DNA of 64,000 nt from Armillaria gallica (Eukaryota > Basidiomycota > Agaricomycetes > Agaricales > Physalacriaceae): NCBI GenBank assembly GCA_037576215.1, contig JBANDB010000006.1, positions 744,001 through 808,000 of the forward strand. The letters run 5' to 3'. Positions 21,517 through 33,663 of this stretch are shown here, one piece after another; positions within the stretch are counted from its first letter, which is position 1; the number at the start of each line of letters is the position of its first letter. A program made the position numbers and the translations under genes. The notes below the pieces were generated by a model that was given only the letters and a program-made list of their open reading frames with translations, was not told the origin of the DNA and ran no database searches.

Positions 21517-22065
21517 TTATGCACCTAAACCCAGCGCGAATGATTCTCCTCCTCCATTCCTTGCCCAAGCGACAGCCGACATCCACTCATTCCTGGTGAC
21601 GAGGCCCGCCTGCTCTGCCTGCTGAAGCACTGTCACAATCCAGTCTTGGCAATTCCACACCCCATTCGGCTCCTCAACCCTAACCTGCGCCGCTAGCCTC
21701 TCCAACTCTTGTCGTTGGGCGAGGGTCATCGTCGCGACCACCTTCCGTGGGTTGAACCTCTTACTGCTGGCAGTCTCTACCTGAGTGACTGCGCCCCAGT
21801 TTGTAAGATGGTTACACCCGATCTCCTGCACTACCTCCAGCCGCCGATGATAGATCTGCACATCCCCATCTTTCTCTGTTATGTTCACGACCCACACCAA
21901 TTTCCAGTGCAAGTCTCGTAGGTCAGTGAAGCCGGATATACGCGTGACCATGATGTGAACCGGGACTTCGGTGTCAGGATCAGGGCTCCAATAATTCAGG
22001 TCGATCGGTGGCAAACGACCAAAAGGGCGTCCCATTTCGTTAGGTAGAATGGAATTGTGCGTCAT
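21517..22065 (-). CDS. Basidiomycete conserved protein of unknown function, paralogue 2
   Basis: An intronless frame of 182 residues, clearly duplicated with 18946..19461: NEMGRPFGRLPPIDLNYW, IMVTRISGFTDLRDLHWKLV, EVVQEIGCNHLTNWGAVTQV, LAQRQELERLAAQVRVEEPN and WNCQDWIVTVLQQAEQAGL. It differs mainly in the middle (ITEKDGDVQIYHRR versus TEEQGGVQHVYRR) and has a longer C-terminal tail (GESFALGLGA). As for its neighbour, no function can be assigned. Confidence 0.75.
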   Translation of the reverse strand: MTHNSILPNEMGRPFGRLPPIDLNYWSPDPDTEVPVHIMVTRISGFTDLRDLHWKLVWVVNITEKDGDVQIYHRRLEVVQEIGCNHLTNWGAVTQVETASSKRFNPRKVVATMTLAQRQELERLAAQVRVEEPNGVWNCQDWIVTVLQQAEQAGLVTRNEWMSAVAWARNGGGESFALGLGA

Positions 22066-22354
22066 AGTTGTGAGTTATCTCTGGAGTGTGTATCGGGTGA
22101 TCGTAGCACAGGATGGAAGGCTTGGAGCGGGAAAGAAGGCGCTGCCAGAACGAGCCTACTTATCAGCGGCTCACATGGATGAGCATGGACGTCATCGTTC
22201 GACCCCGTGGCAGTCCCGTGGATGGTAATTCACGTACCGACTACAAAATGGGCGATGGCTGGACAGTACAAGTACAGGCGGAGACTTGAACTGATATGTC
22301 GGTTGTCAGACATGCATTGAAGAGCTATCAACAAAAACCACCGCATCAACTAGT

Positions 22355-23287
22355 TCATCCCAAGGACCAGAACCGGCCCAATGCCGCGGAGTAGCTTCTT
22401 TCTGGCTCCACCATCTCGCCCCACACAGATAAAATGACCTCAGACCAAGGCCGTGACCAGATCGCCCCCGAGCGCAGTAAGAGACTGTCCCAGAAGCGCG
22501 GGTACCACCCGCAAGTCTCCCAATCCAAAATGGCGGTAATGACCCCGTCATCAACCATGATATTGTGGTCATTTAGATCAGCGTGCATCAGCACCGCATC
22601 CACCGCGGGACCGCTCAGGCTGTCTTTGGGAGGTAGCAGCACTGCACCGGGACCCAAACGAGCGCGCCAGTAGCTGTGGAAGTCCACAACGGATTGAAAA
22701 ATACCCGGCTCCTCTACTCCCACCATAGTCTCTTGGAGCGCAGGCGTAAAATAGGAATTTCGATAAGGACCCTCTGGCCAAGACCCCAGGGATTGACATG
22801 AGGCGCCGAGAGCTTCGAGCTGGCGCTGGTAAGAGATGATTGACTGAGCAATGTTGTGGAGGGTCGATGGGTCAGAAATCTTGGCGGCGCGAAGGGTTTG
22901 ACCCTTTACTCTGTCCATAACTATGTAGCGCCGACCGTCGCGCACAAAGGCCCAGTGGACACGAGGAACGGGAATGGTGGTGAGCTGGCGCACGTGGTGC
23001 ATGGCTCTAGCTTCAAGCATAGAACAGCGGAAGCGCTTCAACACTCGCGTGTCATCCAAGTAGACGATAGATGCCCATTCCAAGGAGGGATTTTCTCGCA
23101 CGATCTCCTCCAAAGAGTGGAGGATTTCGTCGATGACAAAGTCAGGGGGGTTGAAAATATCAAAGGGGGTTGCAACAGATGCAGATTTCTGCAAAATAAT
23201 GTGCAGAGGTCTCCGTAAAGTAGAGAACAGTGATAAGATGCAGCCGAGAGCTGAGAACAAATATCGCTGCGAATGGTACAATGCCAT
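22355..23287 (-). CDS. APH-fold phosphotransferase (aminoglycoside phosphotransferase family)
   Basis: A 310-residue single-exon frame. The N-terminal 30 residues are hydrophobic and may be a membrane anchor. The kinase-like part has a nucleotide-binding lobe (SIVYLDDTRVLKRFRCSM, then EARAMHHVR and YIVMDRVKGQTL) and the catalytic loop LMHADLNDHNIMVDD, an HxDxxxxN Brenner motif with Asp as base and Asn for Mg. AILDWETCGWYPRFWD is the metal-binding DxE/D segment. Fungal members phosphorylate small molecules or act as choline or fructosamine-type kinases; the substrate here is unknown. The gene ends 3' close to the seven-residue C-terminus LGRFWSLG and follows AP-3 delta in tandem. Confidence 0.85.
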   Translation of the reverse strand: MALYHSQRYLFSALGCILSLFSTLRRPLHIILQKSASVATPFDIFNPPDFVIDEILHSLEEIVRENPSLEWASIVYLDDTRVLKRFRCSMLEARAMHHVRQLTTIPVPRVHWAFVRDGRRYIVMDRVKGQTLRAAKISDPSTLHNIAQSIISYQRQLEALGASCQSLGSWPEGPYRNSYFTPALQETMVGVEEPGIFQSVVDFHSYWRARLGPGAVLLPPKDSLSGPAVDAVLMHADLNDHNIMVDDGVITAILDWETCGWYPRFWDSLLLRSGAIWSRPWSEVILSVWGEMVEPERSYSAALGRFWSLG

Positions 23288-23501
23288 GTCGCATATCTGC
23301 CTTTGTTCGGCATTCGATCCCGATTCGGAGTTTGCCGGGTAGAATTAACCCACTTGGCAGCGAGGCCCGGTTTCTGGTTTTCGGTCATCATCATCATTCA
23401 CTCGGCACGGTACCACTGGGGCCCGCCGTATACAAGATGCGGCATTTTTATGATGAAGAGTAAACATTACTAATGCTATGAAGAGATTACAATCCATTGT
23501 G

Positions 23502-26500
23502 TCAAGATTGTTCAGATAATACTTGCGTCCGTTTCTTCCTCCCCGTTCCTGTCTTCTTCTTCTTCGACCTCGTAACCAAGACAGGTTCTGGTGTACTCGT
23601 GCGGGGATCATCAGGCACATCATATTGAGGGAAGGATGATATCTGTGGCGGCGGGGGCGGCGTTCCCCGCGATGGCGTAGATATATTCCTGGGAGTTGAT
23701 GAAGCTGATTTCACAATAGCACCCTCGGGCATTTCGCCATCCCTTTCGATGACGACTGGTCCTAGGGATACTTCGGACATGACGGGTATCAACGGATCAA
23801 TAATTTCTGGTTCTGCCGCGAAGAGAAATGGGTTTACGGGGGCTCGTGGGTTAGCAAGTGAATACACTTACCTGACAATGATGGCATCCCCTCAAGTCGA
23901 ACGACGGGTATCGAATCTACATCATCAGGTGGAGTAGGCTGGTCTTCAATGATATAGTACGGGTCGTCTTTGAGCTGCTTCAGTCTCTCCGCTTTGCGCT
24001 ATGAGAGGAAGCACGTCAGCAAAGTCGTTATGGCACAAGGAGAGGGAAATACCTGTTGTCGCTCTGCACGTTCCTCAACAGTCTCCTCGACAATGGTAGG
24101 AGTCAACACGTCCTCACGCAGTGGTCCGTTGCCTTCCTTCCGCTTCTTCTTGCTTTTTGCACCGTTGGTATCTTTTTCTTTCCCCTTCTTGCTCTTCTTC
24201 ACTTTACCATTCAGCTCGTCACTGGGTTTTGGGGGTGGGGGAACGATCCATGCATCTAAATCCAAACCTTCCGGTACCGGAACGCTTTCTTGTGCTGCAG
24301 CACCAACTGGATTGAGTTGATACGCGCTGAAGAGAGGTCGTATGAGGTAAAGACTCTTAGGGAAGCGAGGTTCTGCGATGGGATCGAAAGAGGAGCTGGC
24401 TTCGCTGAATGTCGTCTCCTGTATCGGGTGGTGTGAGTCAAGGTCGGCCTGTATGAAGCGGAAGAGCTGTAAAGTGTTTGCTGCCTAAAATAGAATGAGG
24501 ACGAAAATAGAACGAGAGCGTGGTAAATTCATACCCGTTCTTGCACTTCTATATGAGGACTACTGACGAACTCGTTCCCACGACTAATAATCATCGCGAC
24601 AAGGTCTTTCACCTCGGGCAGATCGTCCTCAGTCCAACGTTGCGCAACTTCAGTAGCCCAAAATCCAAAGATCTTGGCTGCTGCTTGAATATAAACAGCA
24701 ATGATATCTGGCGATAAATGCGATATACCGGGCTGCAACAGATAAGGAAGAAGCTTCTGGGGTTCTGCCAGTTCACTAAAATTAACTGTCAACAGTAGCA
24801 CGGCATCGATTAGAGAACGCGAACCTGCAATATTCACCACATATCCAAGCAGCTGCCCATAGCACTTCAGAGCAACTACCCTCTTCTTGGGCATTTCGAA
24901 GCATTGTATCGTCGATAAGCAACGTATACATGAGCTTTACAGCATATCGCCGTGCTGCTCGCACACGTCCTACCACATCAACCAACTGATCCTGAATCTG
25001 GGATCCAACATCGACATTGGCGATATGTGCCAAATCGACGAGAACTGACAGATACCATTCGAAGTTTGTAACATTGTCGTATGTATCTTGGGAACACATG
25101 GTGAGGATTCGTTGAGAAAGGACAAGCCTGTACGCCTTGGACTGTGATGGCAGAATGTGAGGTCTAGAGCTCTGTGGAGATGAAGGTGCTAGGTGCTGAG
25201 CAAGAGACTGGGAGGCGGTTGGCATTGGTGTTGTTGATGTGTCGGACACTAGATGTGAGAGGACTTGCTGCACGATCGATTGAAGATTATCTCGGTTGAC
25301 CTATAGTTAGTGTATGAGCTTCAAGCCGCGCCTGATGACAAGGACTCTTACCATGGCCGATACCAAGTCAAGAGCGCGCATGCGAATACTGATATCTTGG
25401 TCGCTTACGCTTGCCAGAATAGTATCTTGGTATTCAGCCACTAGGTAGGGGTGAGAAGGGACGATCTTGACCATTGCAAGGAGAGCAATGTACTTCACTA
25501 TTACGCCATTAGGTGCTGAGAATATGTCTGCATTGCGGACACGTACGATTCTGATCTGCGTCTTGAATGAAGGTTGCGAGTTTGGAAACACACATTCGAG
25601 CTAGAGAATCTCCTGAAGACCCTCTAAGCATCCCTCCTATTATGCAAGTATGCACGCATTCGTAAAGTAAAGATATGGCCGACGTCGTCGATATCAGTTC
25701 AGTTATGGGTGGTTGTAGCTTGCGGACTAAGCGAGGTTCGTGAGGAGACAAGGAACCAAACTAACGAATGGAATCAGACCAGGGAAGATTTGCATGAAAT
25801 ATTATTTACTAGTTTGATGATCTTGATGAGCATCCAGTTGTTAGATGAGGTAGTCATTAGATGAAACAGGACAGGCGCCAAAACAAGGTAATCTTGAGGA
25901 TTCCTTCGCGCGAGCTCACACAGCACGTTCACTGTAGCAGCAACGACACCTAACGATTTCATTGTTTCACAAACCTATTCAAAAGCGCAGCAGTTATCAG
26001 AGTGTGCTTACTGGGATCTGCATCCTCTAATCGTTCTTTGAGCCTTGATATTCCCTGTGATGATATTTCCGGATATTTAAGCATTGCCTTGTACAACGCG
26101 ACGACTGCGCGTTTTCGGATGTTCGGGCGTGAATGACTCAACATTTTGATAAGCTCTGGTGCAAGATCCCGGGCCAAGTCCGGAGTAGCAATATGAGAGA
26201 TTCCATTCAACGTTACGGCAATGTCGGCTGGCGTTGAAATCAAGTCCTAGGACGTGTCAGGGAGCGAAATGAAACATCCCGATACAGCATACCTTCTTCA
26301 GCAAATTCGTCGTTAGCATCAGGACGTCGGTATCCTGGTCGAACGACTGGACTGCTGCGAGGTAGCCAACGCTTTTGAGATGAAATTTGGGAGACGACAT
26401 GACTTCTACGACGTGGAATGAGGCCCAGCTCATGTCATGGCCAAGCATGTCGAGCTATACAACGTTGGATTTGGTCCATCGGCAAGGATAGAGACACTCA

Positions 26501-26657
26501 CATAGGTGAGCTTCAGTACTGCACCAGCCTTGAGCTCCATGTCCTCGCTCTTGATTTCACGTCTGATCTCCTCGACGGCCTTGGCGATGAACTTGGCTTC
26601 ATCCTTCTTGTTCGCTCGAAGCCCTCGAATGAGATCCTGCAGCGTGCGCTCCCACAT
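23502..26657 (-). CDS. APL5: AP-3 adaptor complex subunit delta
   Basis: The large delta adaptin of AP-3, which sorts cargo from Golgi/endosomes to the vacuole. Starting at ATG 26655-26657 it opens MWERTLQDLIRGLRANKKDE, then FIAKAVEEIRREIKSEDMEL, LDMLGHDMSWASFHVVEVMS, GYLAAVQSFDQDTDVLMLTT, GISHIATPDLARDLAPELIK, RPNIRKRAVVALYKAMLKYP, KYIALLAMVKIVPSHP and SIRMRALDLVSAMV: an adaptin N-terminal HEAT trunk. After about residue 750 comes a hinge rich in Lys/Ser/Pro (KKSKKGKEKD, AKSKKKRKEG, VVPPPP-like segments) and the tail ends VLVTRSKKKKTGTGRKKRTQ followed by VLSEQS. About ten short introns are needed. It has its 5' end next to the divergent EZH2 gene (246 bases apart). Confidence 0.9.
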
Positions 26658-26903
26658 CCGTAGTTCTTGCACCCGCGAATACACCTTGCGAGCCTAGTAG
26701 ATGAGGAAGAGGTCGAATGGTACGTACAAGACGCGTATTGACAGTAAATATCCAAGATGGATCAATATTGAGGCATAAAATAAAATAAAATAAATAAGAA
26801 ATACATAAATTCCCAGAAAGGAAGGCAGTGTTCAACAAAATATCTCTGCTTCCTACTTTCATCTTCTTTCTACACCTTCGTTATTTTACATACGACGCAC
26901 CTA

Positions 26904-29563
26904 ATGCATATAGACCGCAACGTTGCCTTATTCATGCGCAACGACGTATTTCACCAGTTTTATGCTTGGGAGCAAGAAGATGCGCGTGCTCGCATCTGGC
27001 CTCTCGCTGTCGAAAGCGACGGCGACGGCGACGACGACACATTTGATGTTAGCTTTGAAAATAGCGCACAGGTATCTGACGCTGTCGCAGAGGCCATTGG
27101 TGAAACCTTCTCAGTATGGTCTTACGGCGAGGGGGGAGTGCCAACACCCAGTGGCACTGCGGTCTCTTGCATAGAAATACCAATACCAGAGGATTTTGAA
27201 CAACACCCTCCATATTTGGCATGCACGCCGGCTTCGAGGAGTGTAGAAAAAGAATCCTATGATATGACCTTATCCGCTGAATGTCTGCCCTTTGTTCCTT
27301 TCGCTGACGACCCCACTTTTCACTGGCTGAGTACGCGAAGCACTACGAATCTTTTGAATGGCAGGTCGATTTCGTGGATCCCGATGGTGAGCTTCATCTC
27401 CATCGCATTCGGATCTAATATCTTCTCCTTGCAGTTGAGGCCATAGAGATCGAAGTTGCGCGGCGATTACATTGCGAATTTGGATTGTCGCTGAATGCAA
27501 TAGACGAGCTCAAAATCATCCGACCCATGAGACTCTCACACGAATCAGGATTGATCTGGGACACATTTCAAAGGTTGGTGGATAGTTATTGTCTCCATAG
27601 TATTCGACGCGGTTAACCTTCTTGCAGAGACATGCCGGATATCCCATGGTTGGACGAACCAGTCATCATGACTCTCCCACCCCGAAAGCTACCTAGTGAA
27701 AATGACTTGTTAAATGAGATCAACAGATTCAGGCCACAATTCTGTCCGAATATGAATTGTATACATCTCGCCTGTAAGGTGCATCAATGTGAGTTTTCTT
27801 TGAGCGTTTGAATTTATCCAACGGAAGCGTACTAGTTGAGTATCCACCAATCAACCCCGCTACTCCGACTCAAACAAACCAAAGCCTCAAGCTACAACAG
27901 GGAGCTCCCTGTGGGCCAGACTGTTATCGTCACCTAGACGAAAGCCAAGACGGCATGATCGTGAGTGAGAAACAGACGAACAGATTTTCGTAAATCAGTA
28001 TCTCTCCAGGAAGGAGTCCAGTGGACGGATCCAGAAGACGAAGATTTCCTTCAGGGCGTACTTAAACTTGACCCAGACATTTCACCCTGTGCCTTGGCTG
28101 TCATATGTAGAAAGAGATGTTTTGAAGTGCGTTCTCGTTTGCCTGTTGCATTTTTCTACTTAGCTTAGATATCCAGGTCTACATATATCGTACTCGGATC
28201 ATCCCCGATGAAAAGGTCATCATAGGCGAGCCGGAAGAACCACAGAGCCGACGTCGACTTGTATTTTGTATGGGGAAGCGTTGTCCATACTAATGAGACT
28301 CTGACCTCTGCCTACAGACGACGACAATCTTACTGATGATGTATCGACATATGTCCCGTAAGTTGACCTTGATTGAAGGTGACGGGACCTGATATGAACA
28401 CCGATAAGCACACCGCCTTGTGGACATCCTGGGCCGTGTGACGCGAATAGTAATTGTCAATGCTATTCCAAGTCCCACCACTGTCAAAGAAACTGTAGAT
28501 GTGGCGTAACATGTGAGTCCTTCAATAACTCATAACTCTTTCCAGAACTTTCTATGTAGGTTCGCGTCGCAGGAAAGGATGTAATTGTACCCACGACAAG
28601 AAGACTGGGCTTTGCATGAATGGGAAGATATGCATTTGTGTAGCCGGTGGAAGGGAGTGCGACCCAGAGCTTTGTCTGGGTTGCGATGCACGGTACGTGT
28701 TTATGCTGTTGAGTGGATAGTCCGCTAAATTATCCTAGAGGTGTGTTTCCCATCATTATGGCAGAAGTACATTTAGAACCACGCCATAATACGCATTCAT
28801 ATTATCTAGGCGCCAAATATCAACACAAGTGCGGAAACGTGGCCCTTCAAAAGCAGCGATATACTGTTCGTAGCTCTTCATCCGAATTAAATTACCATGC
28901 TCATTCGGCTGCCCAGCATCTTGAAATCAAGCGAGGTGCATATGGTCTAGGTGCCTTTGCCAAAAAGGAGCTGAAGCGCGAGACAAAAATCGGCGGTGGG
29001 TGTCGTCTTTAATTTCTACTACGACACTAACGTTGCCATAATAAGAGTATGTTGGAGAAATTCTTTACCTCAATTTTGATGGTGCTCAGGATTTGAATGA
29101 GCTCATCCACAAACATACCGGTGTCAACTATGCATTTGAGGCAAACACCAGCGATAACGTCCGTACCATTGATGCAGGTCGGCTGGGAAACGAAACTCGA
29201 TATCTCAATCATTCGAAGAAGCCGAACTGTTATACTCGTCGTGCGTTATTCACGTCCCACGTTCTCCATGAAACTCACCGCATTCCTGGAATACTAGTTA
29301 CGTTGGTTAACGGAGAGTATCGCCTTCTGCTCATGACTGGTCTGTATTTTTTCTTTTCTCCTGTAATGAGGATGTAATAATAAAGACCCGATTCGCAGAT
29401 AAGAAAGTGAAAAAGAATCAGGAACTTTTCTTGGACTATGGGAAAGCGTACTGGAAAGAAGTACGAGCGCTTTCTAGTTTTACCATCCTTCCACAGCTAA
29501 CACCGATACCTTTAGAAAGAACCGGACGAAGAAGGAAACGGGGATGAAATGATCGAAGATTGA
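26904..29563 (+). CDS. EZH2: E(z)/EZH2-type histone H3 Lys27 methyltransferase
   Basis: Catalytic subunit of Polycomb repressive complex 2; it methylates H3K27 in the nucleus. The CXC region reads PPCGHPGPCDANSNCQC, SHHCQRNCRCGVT, RRRKGCNCTHDKKTGLCMNG and GRECDPELCLGCDA, and the SET domain RGAYGLGAFAKKELKRE, EYVGEILYLNFDG, NYAFEANTSDNVRTIDAGR, GNETRYLNHSKKPNC, GEYRLLLMTD and ELFLDYGKAYWKE. NHSKKPNC and LDYGKAYW are the usual cofactor and substrate motifs. The N-terminal half is weakly conserved. Around 27311-27314 (a CCCC run) the frame shifts from DDPTFHW to HFSLAEYAKHYESFEW with no intron possible, so one C seems missing. About 28210-28320 splicing is unclear. Likely functional if the base is a sequencing error. 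Confidence 0.88.
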
Positions 29564-29831
29564 TCATCGCAATTTGTGAATGACTTGGGGATTCTGGGTT
29601 CGTGCTAGATCGATTCTGCAAAACAAAGCATAGTTGCTACCGCATGATATATCACAAAAATCATATATAATACCCAAATAAGACCAATGATTAATACTTG
29701 ACAGTCTAGGAGCATCGTCGAACAATAAAACTTCCTTCCTTCCTATACTAGACTACTAGACTGTCCGAGGCTTGACCGATTTTGCCAGAGGTAAACCGAT
29801 CATTTAGTGGAATCGACTGCATAAATTGGGA

Positions 29832-31618
29832 TTAGCTAGCCGCCATGTGCTTTTGAGCAAAGAAACGTACATTGCGTTGGTTCCTAGTATGAGTTTCGAA
29901 CAGAAGGACAGATGTCGCCTCGGTCCCGTTGTTATTCGGGAAAAGCCCCTTTTTAATGTAGTCGCGTGTATTCAGGTTGGCGAGAAGAGTGTTGCAGTAC
30001 AGGGGGCACGTAATAAAGGAAAAGGCGGCGTAAACGTCCTGGATTTCCCAAACGACAAGCTAAGTGCGTTCAATTAGCAGAGAGAGACGGGAAGAAAACA
30101 TAGCCATACACCGACAAGGGTTAATAGCGTGACCACGGAGGTCCACAGCCCAGTATTCACGATTACAATGGAGAGGCGGTGGAGTATCTGGGTAGTGCTA
30201 TAATATACGTTTAGCATTCGACATTCGTCGGTTCATAACTTCATTTTTATAGGACTCAGAACCCCACCTCTTAAATGTGTCCCTTCTTCCTATCCATAGT
30301 ATCGAGAGAAGGGAAGCAGATATCAATATATCTACTATCGCACCGACGGCCCATATGGATTCGAGGAGTTTCTGCGGGATGTTAATATGGCTGATAGCAG
30401 ATAGGCATAAGACTTGAAGCGCACCGTTACTGCCAGTGATGATATACTCCACCCTGGATTCTGGCTGTGTACATCTGTATTGACTACCAACCCTTCAGAA
30501 GAAAATGAGAACTTACCAGATGATCGTAAAGGCTAATACGACGCGACATGTTAGTTCAGGATTTAGCTTGAATATGCCACAGGGCCCCCACCAAGAATAC
30601 CAGCTAGAAAGTAATCGACATCAGAGGAGCCCCGGTCTAACACGAATGAATAAATCTCACGAAACATATAGAGAGAAGCCGGAACCTGTACGCGCCACAT
30701 CAATTCAGCACTAGTAGCCCAGATGTAACGTCCGACTCACAAGTAGTATGATGACGGATCTCCAACGGGATCCAGAGCAGACTGGCGGACGTGTCTTCAA
30801 AAAAAGGGCTCAAAGAAAACTTTTGAGACACTCACATCGCCAAATTCGCCAAGTGAAAAAGAGCTGCGTTGTAGAGCCAACAACTCCCTGATAACCAAAC
30901 GGGTCAACAACAGTTTGAGGCCGAAACATCTCTACCTACGGTAGGAATTGATGTATACTGGATTTATATCAGTTGTGTACGCATCAGATTGAAGGGAAGA
31001 ATTGCGGAAGGGGGCACTTACCAGATACCAGCTTCGTAGGAAGATTCTTTTAAGAACGCTCCATGATGATGCGACTGAAAAATGACACCTACACTTCAAT
31101 AGTAACTGGTGAAACGTTGTTGTCTATAACTCTCCAAACTTTAGGGAAGCATTAGTAAGCTGGGAGATTCATTGAAAAGCCAAGTATCTCACACCCGTGG
31201 CTCAGGAATGCCGTGTGTAACGTATCACAAATCCTGAAAATAGAACTGAATGAGAATTCTACGGTACAAAGGTCACCGTAGGCGTACCAAAGGAAGATAA
31301 CCTGAAATTTCGAGAAAATTCTCATGAATAGATAGATCATCGTAGGGACTCAACAGCTGACCAGTAGCTTGAGTAAAGGGTGATCGCGACGGTGGTGACT
31401 GCATTGGCGCTCAGTGGAAATAGCCCATCCTAAAATACCGAAGCTCACTAAACAAAATACTGGAAACTAGATGACCCGAAGTATGGAGATCAGTGTCAGT
31501 GCAGTGAACAACGTACATCGAAATGGAATACGCACGTTTGGACGCAGGTTAAGCCCCACAGGATGGCATTTATAATAACACTGATATACTCGATGTATAT
31601 ACCGACAGGGTGATGCAT
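29832..31618 (-). CDS. DUF6534-like multi-pass membrane protein
   Basis: A multi-exon gene of a family expanded in agaricomycetes. Recognised segments in order are IINAILWGLTCVQT, RICDTLHTAFLSHG, GSTTQLFFTWRIW, SIWAVGAIVDILISASLLSI, RLSIVIVNTGLWTSVVTLLT and CPLYCNTLLANLNTRDYI, the last being the typical family motif before the cytosolic tail, which ends QKHMAAS. About six helices are expected. The start is uncertain: ATG at 31616-31618 is the first in frame but leaves a short N-terminus, and an upstream exon may exist. Function unknown in the family. Confidence 0.65.
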
Positions 31619-31672
31619 GGAGGATATTTGGTCGGAAATGCCCCCAATGGCACCATGTTTATATGAGAAACC

Positions 31673-33110
31673 TCAAACGGGTACTTTAAAAGTCGCCTGA
31701 GCTACTCCCGAACTTGATGTATCAGTATCAGGTTGATCTAAGAATACTGCCAATGAAAACGCTGGTCCTGAACTTGGATCACGTCGGCAATACACCAACA
31801 GAAATAGACGTGAAAGACTCAGAGAATTATTGACGAAGTCCACTGGCCTCAAAGTTGAAATTTGATCCGGTCGGACATTAGGCAAGCGTAATGTACGAAG
31901 ACGAAGGATAGTCCATGAAGACCATAGTCCACATTCCGACGACTCTGTTGATAGTGATACTGTTGCAACAGCCCTGGAATGATCGAACTGAATATAAGGG
32001 TGTAAGAAAACCATCAGATGATGATGGACCGCTTGCCTGGGACCGCAGTACATCCGCGAATGACTTGGTATCGTGGACGAAAGCCTCGCAGAATTGTGCG
32101 AAGGCGACGTTTGCACGGAGTCAAGTTGAACGTCTGTGTCGCCATCTACGCCGATTCTAATCTGAGAGTCGAATAGGTGCCTTGCGACTGGAAGGTTACA
32201 CTGCAATTGGGGGCTCCATCAAACCCAATGCATTTTTTGAATAATGATCGAGTTCCAGTGATGGTGATGGGCTCGTTCAAATCAAGATTAATATTGACTG
32301 ATAACTCCCTCGCCTTGAATACACTTGCACCACCGAAACTTGATGTACGAGTAAACATAAGTATCTAAACGTGCCAGGTCGATAGTCCACTTACTGACAA
32401 ATCGGAATAATACAGCTCATATAGGTCCATGGGTCCACTCTCGTCTTCTGCAGCAGCACTGGAACCCAATCCACCAAACGCTGGAGTCCCTCCTGCTGTT
32501 CACACGAGGATATTTTCTAGGCTGAAACCACAGATATGATGATAGGATCTGTCCAAATTTTAAGATTGCCCCATCCATTTCAAGATTTCTGCGCGTCATC
32601 TGAAGACATACATACCTTGTCGCGACCAGCATTCTTCTGAGCAGACAGATATCGCAGCACAGTGGTGAAAATCGAGAGTAAGCAGGACGATCCAGATGGA
32701 TATACCAGAGCACTTATCACGATGGGCGCAGAGAACTTGAAGCAGACTGAGAGCGACGAAAGGACACTGAGCGAGAGAATTCAGATTGCCCGCAGTTGTG
32801 CTACTCACACCGAAATTTATGTAGCTATGATTGAAAGGGGAGCGTATGTTCAGCGAACCGAGGCCAGTAATAAAACTCCTCCATAAAACCACACGTACGT
32901 CAACTTGACAAGCACCCAGGTCTCGATTACACCAAGTGTCAGTCTTCCGGTATATTTCTTTCTTCCATGCGGTGAATTTGTCACGCAGCTTAAAGACGAG
33001 CTGCAACGTGACGGGGAGACAGAATGTCCCAACTTGAAGGCTTCATCGCACCAGTCGCATTGGATTCAAAAAGAAAAGGATTTCGATAGCAGTGCGCAGA
33101 CTCAATGCTT
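31673..33110 (-). CDS. Possible multi-exon gene, unidentified
   Basis: Several minus-strand segments look protein-like but lie in different frames: SVCFKFSAPIVISALVYPSG, SIFTTVLRYLSAQKNAG (to about 32617), PAFGGLGSSAAAEDES and PMDLYELYYSDLS (about 32400-32500, followed by a GTAAGT donor), ELSVNINLDLNEPIT (about 32280), and NVAFAQFCEAFVHDTKSFAD with VLRSQASGPSSSDG (about 32000-32120). Their order and strand agree, and intron-like boundaries separate them. I cannot build a complete reading or name the family. Limits given are approximate. Confidence 0.3.
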
Positions 33111-33663
33111 ACCCTTGTAGAAATATACCAACATTCCAAGTCCCAGCGAAAATACCCTGTCTAGGCACCGATATCAGTGTGAATTATCAGCAACACCTGA
33201 AATTTTGGATGTCTATTACTTACAGCTGGTTCACCTAAATACTAGATCAGAAACCATACAAATTACGATGACTTTGGAAATCTTCCGAACTCCAAATGTT
33301 TGCTGCTACTCGAAAGACCGCCAAACGGAAGTCCTCGTTCGTAAACACCAAAGAAAAAGGAGGCCCACCCAGCCAGAGTGGCCAAAGTGGGACAGGAAAA
33401 TATTTAGACGGTGCATAAGCCTAAGCCTATACAAGCCGCAGACACCCTCTGGGGACAGGGTCGCCGTGCTATGAAGGATCTCCACGGCCCACAAACCCAG
33501 ATACGTGAAGGGGCTTGTGCCATCAAGGTAAGTATGAGGTGTTCGGATGTCGGATCCTGCCTTTTATACTGGCAAAGCCCCGCACGGACCAATTCTATAT
33601 AAGGATATCAACGCCTGCCAATGATCGATCGCACGAATTCGACGTTATTCAACTTCCGAGACG

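Noticed and set aside
31673..32206. 177-residue minus-strand open frame as a stand-alone gene
   Set aside because: Its sequence lacks motifs and other frames in the same stretch look more protein-like, so it is kept only as part of a low-confidence multi-exon candidate.
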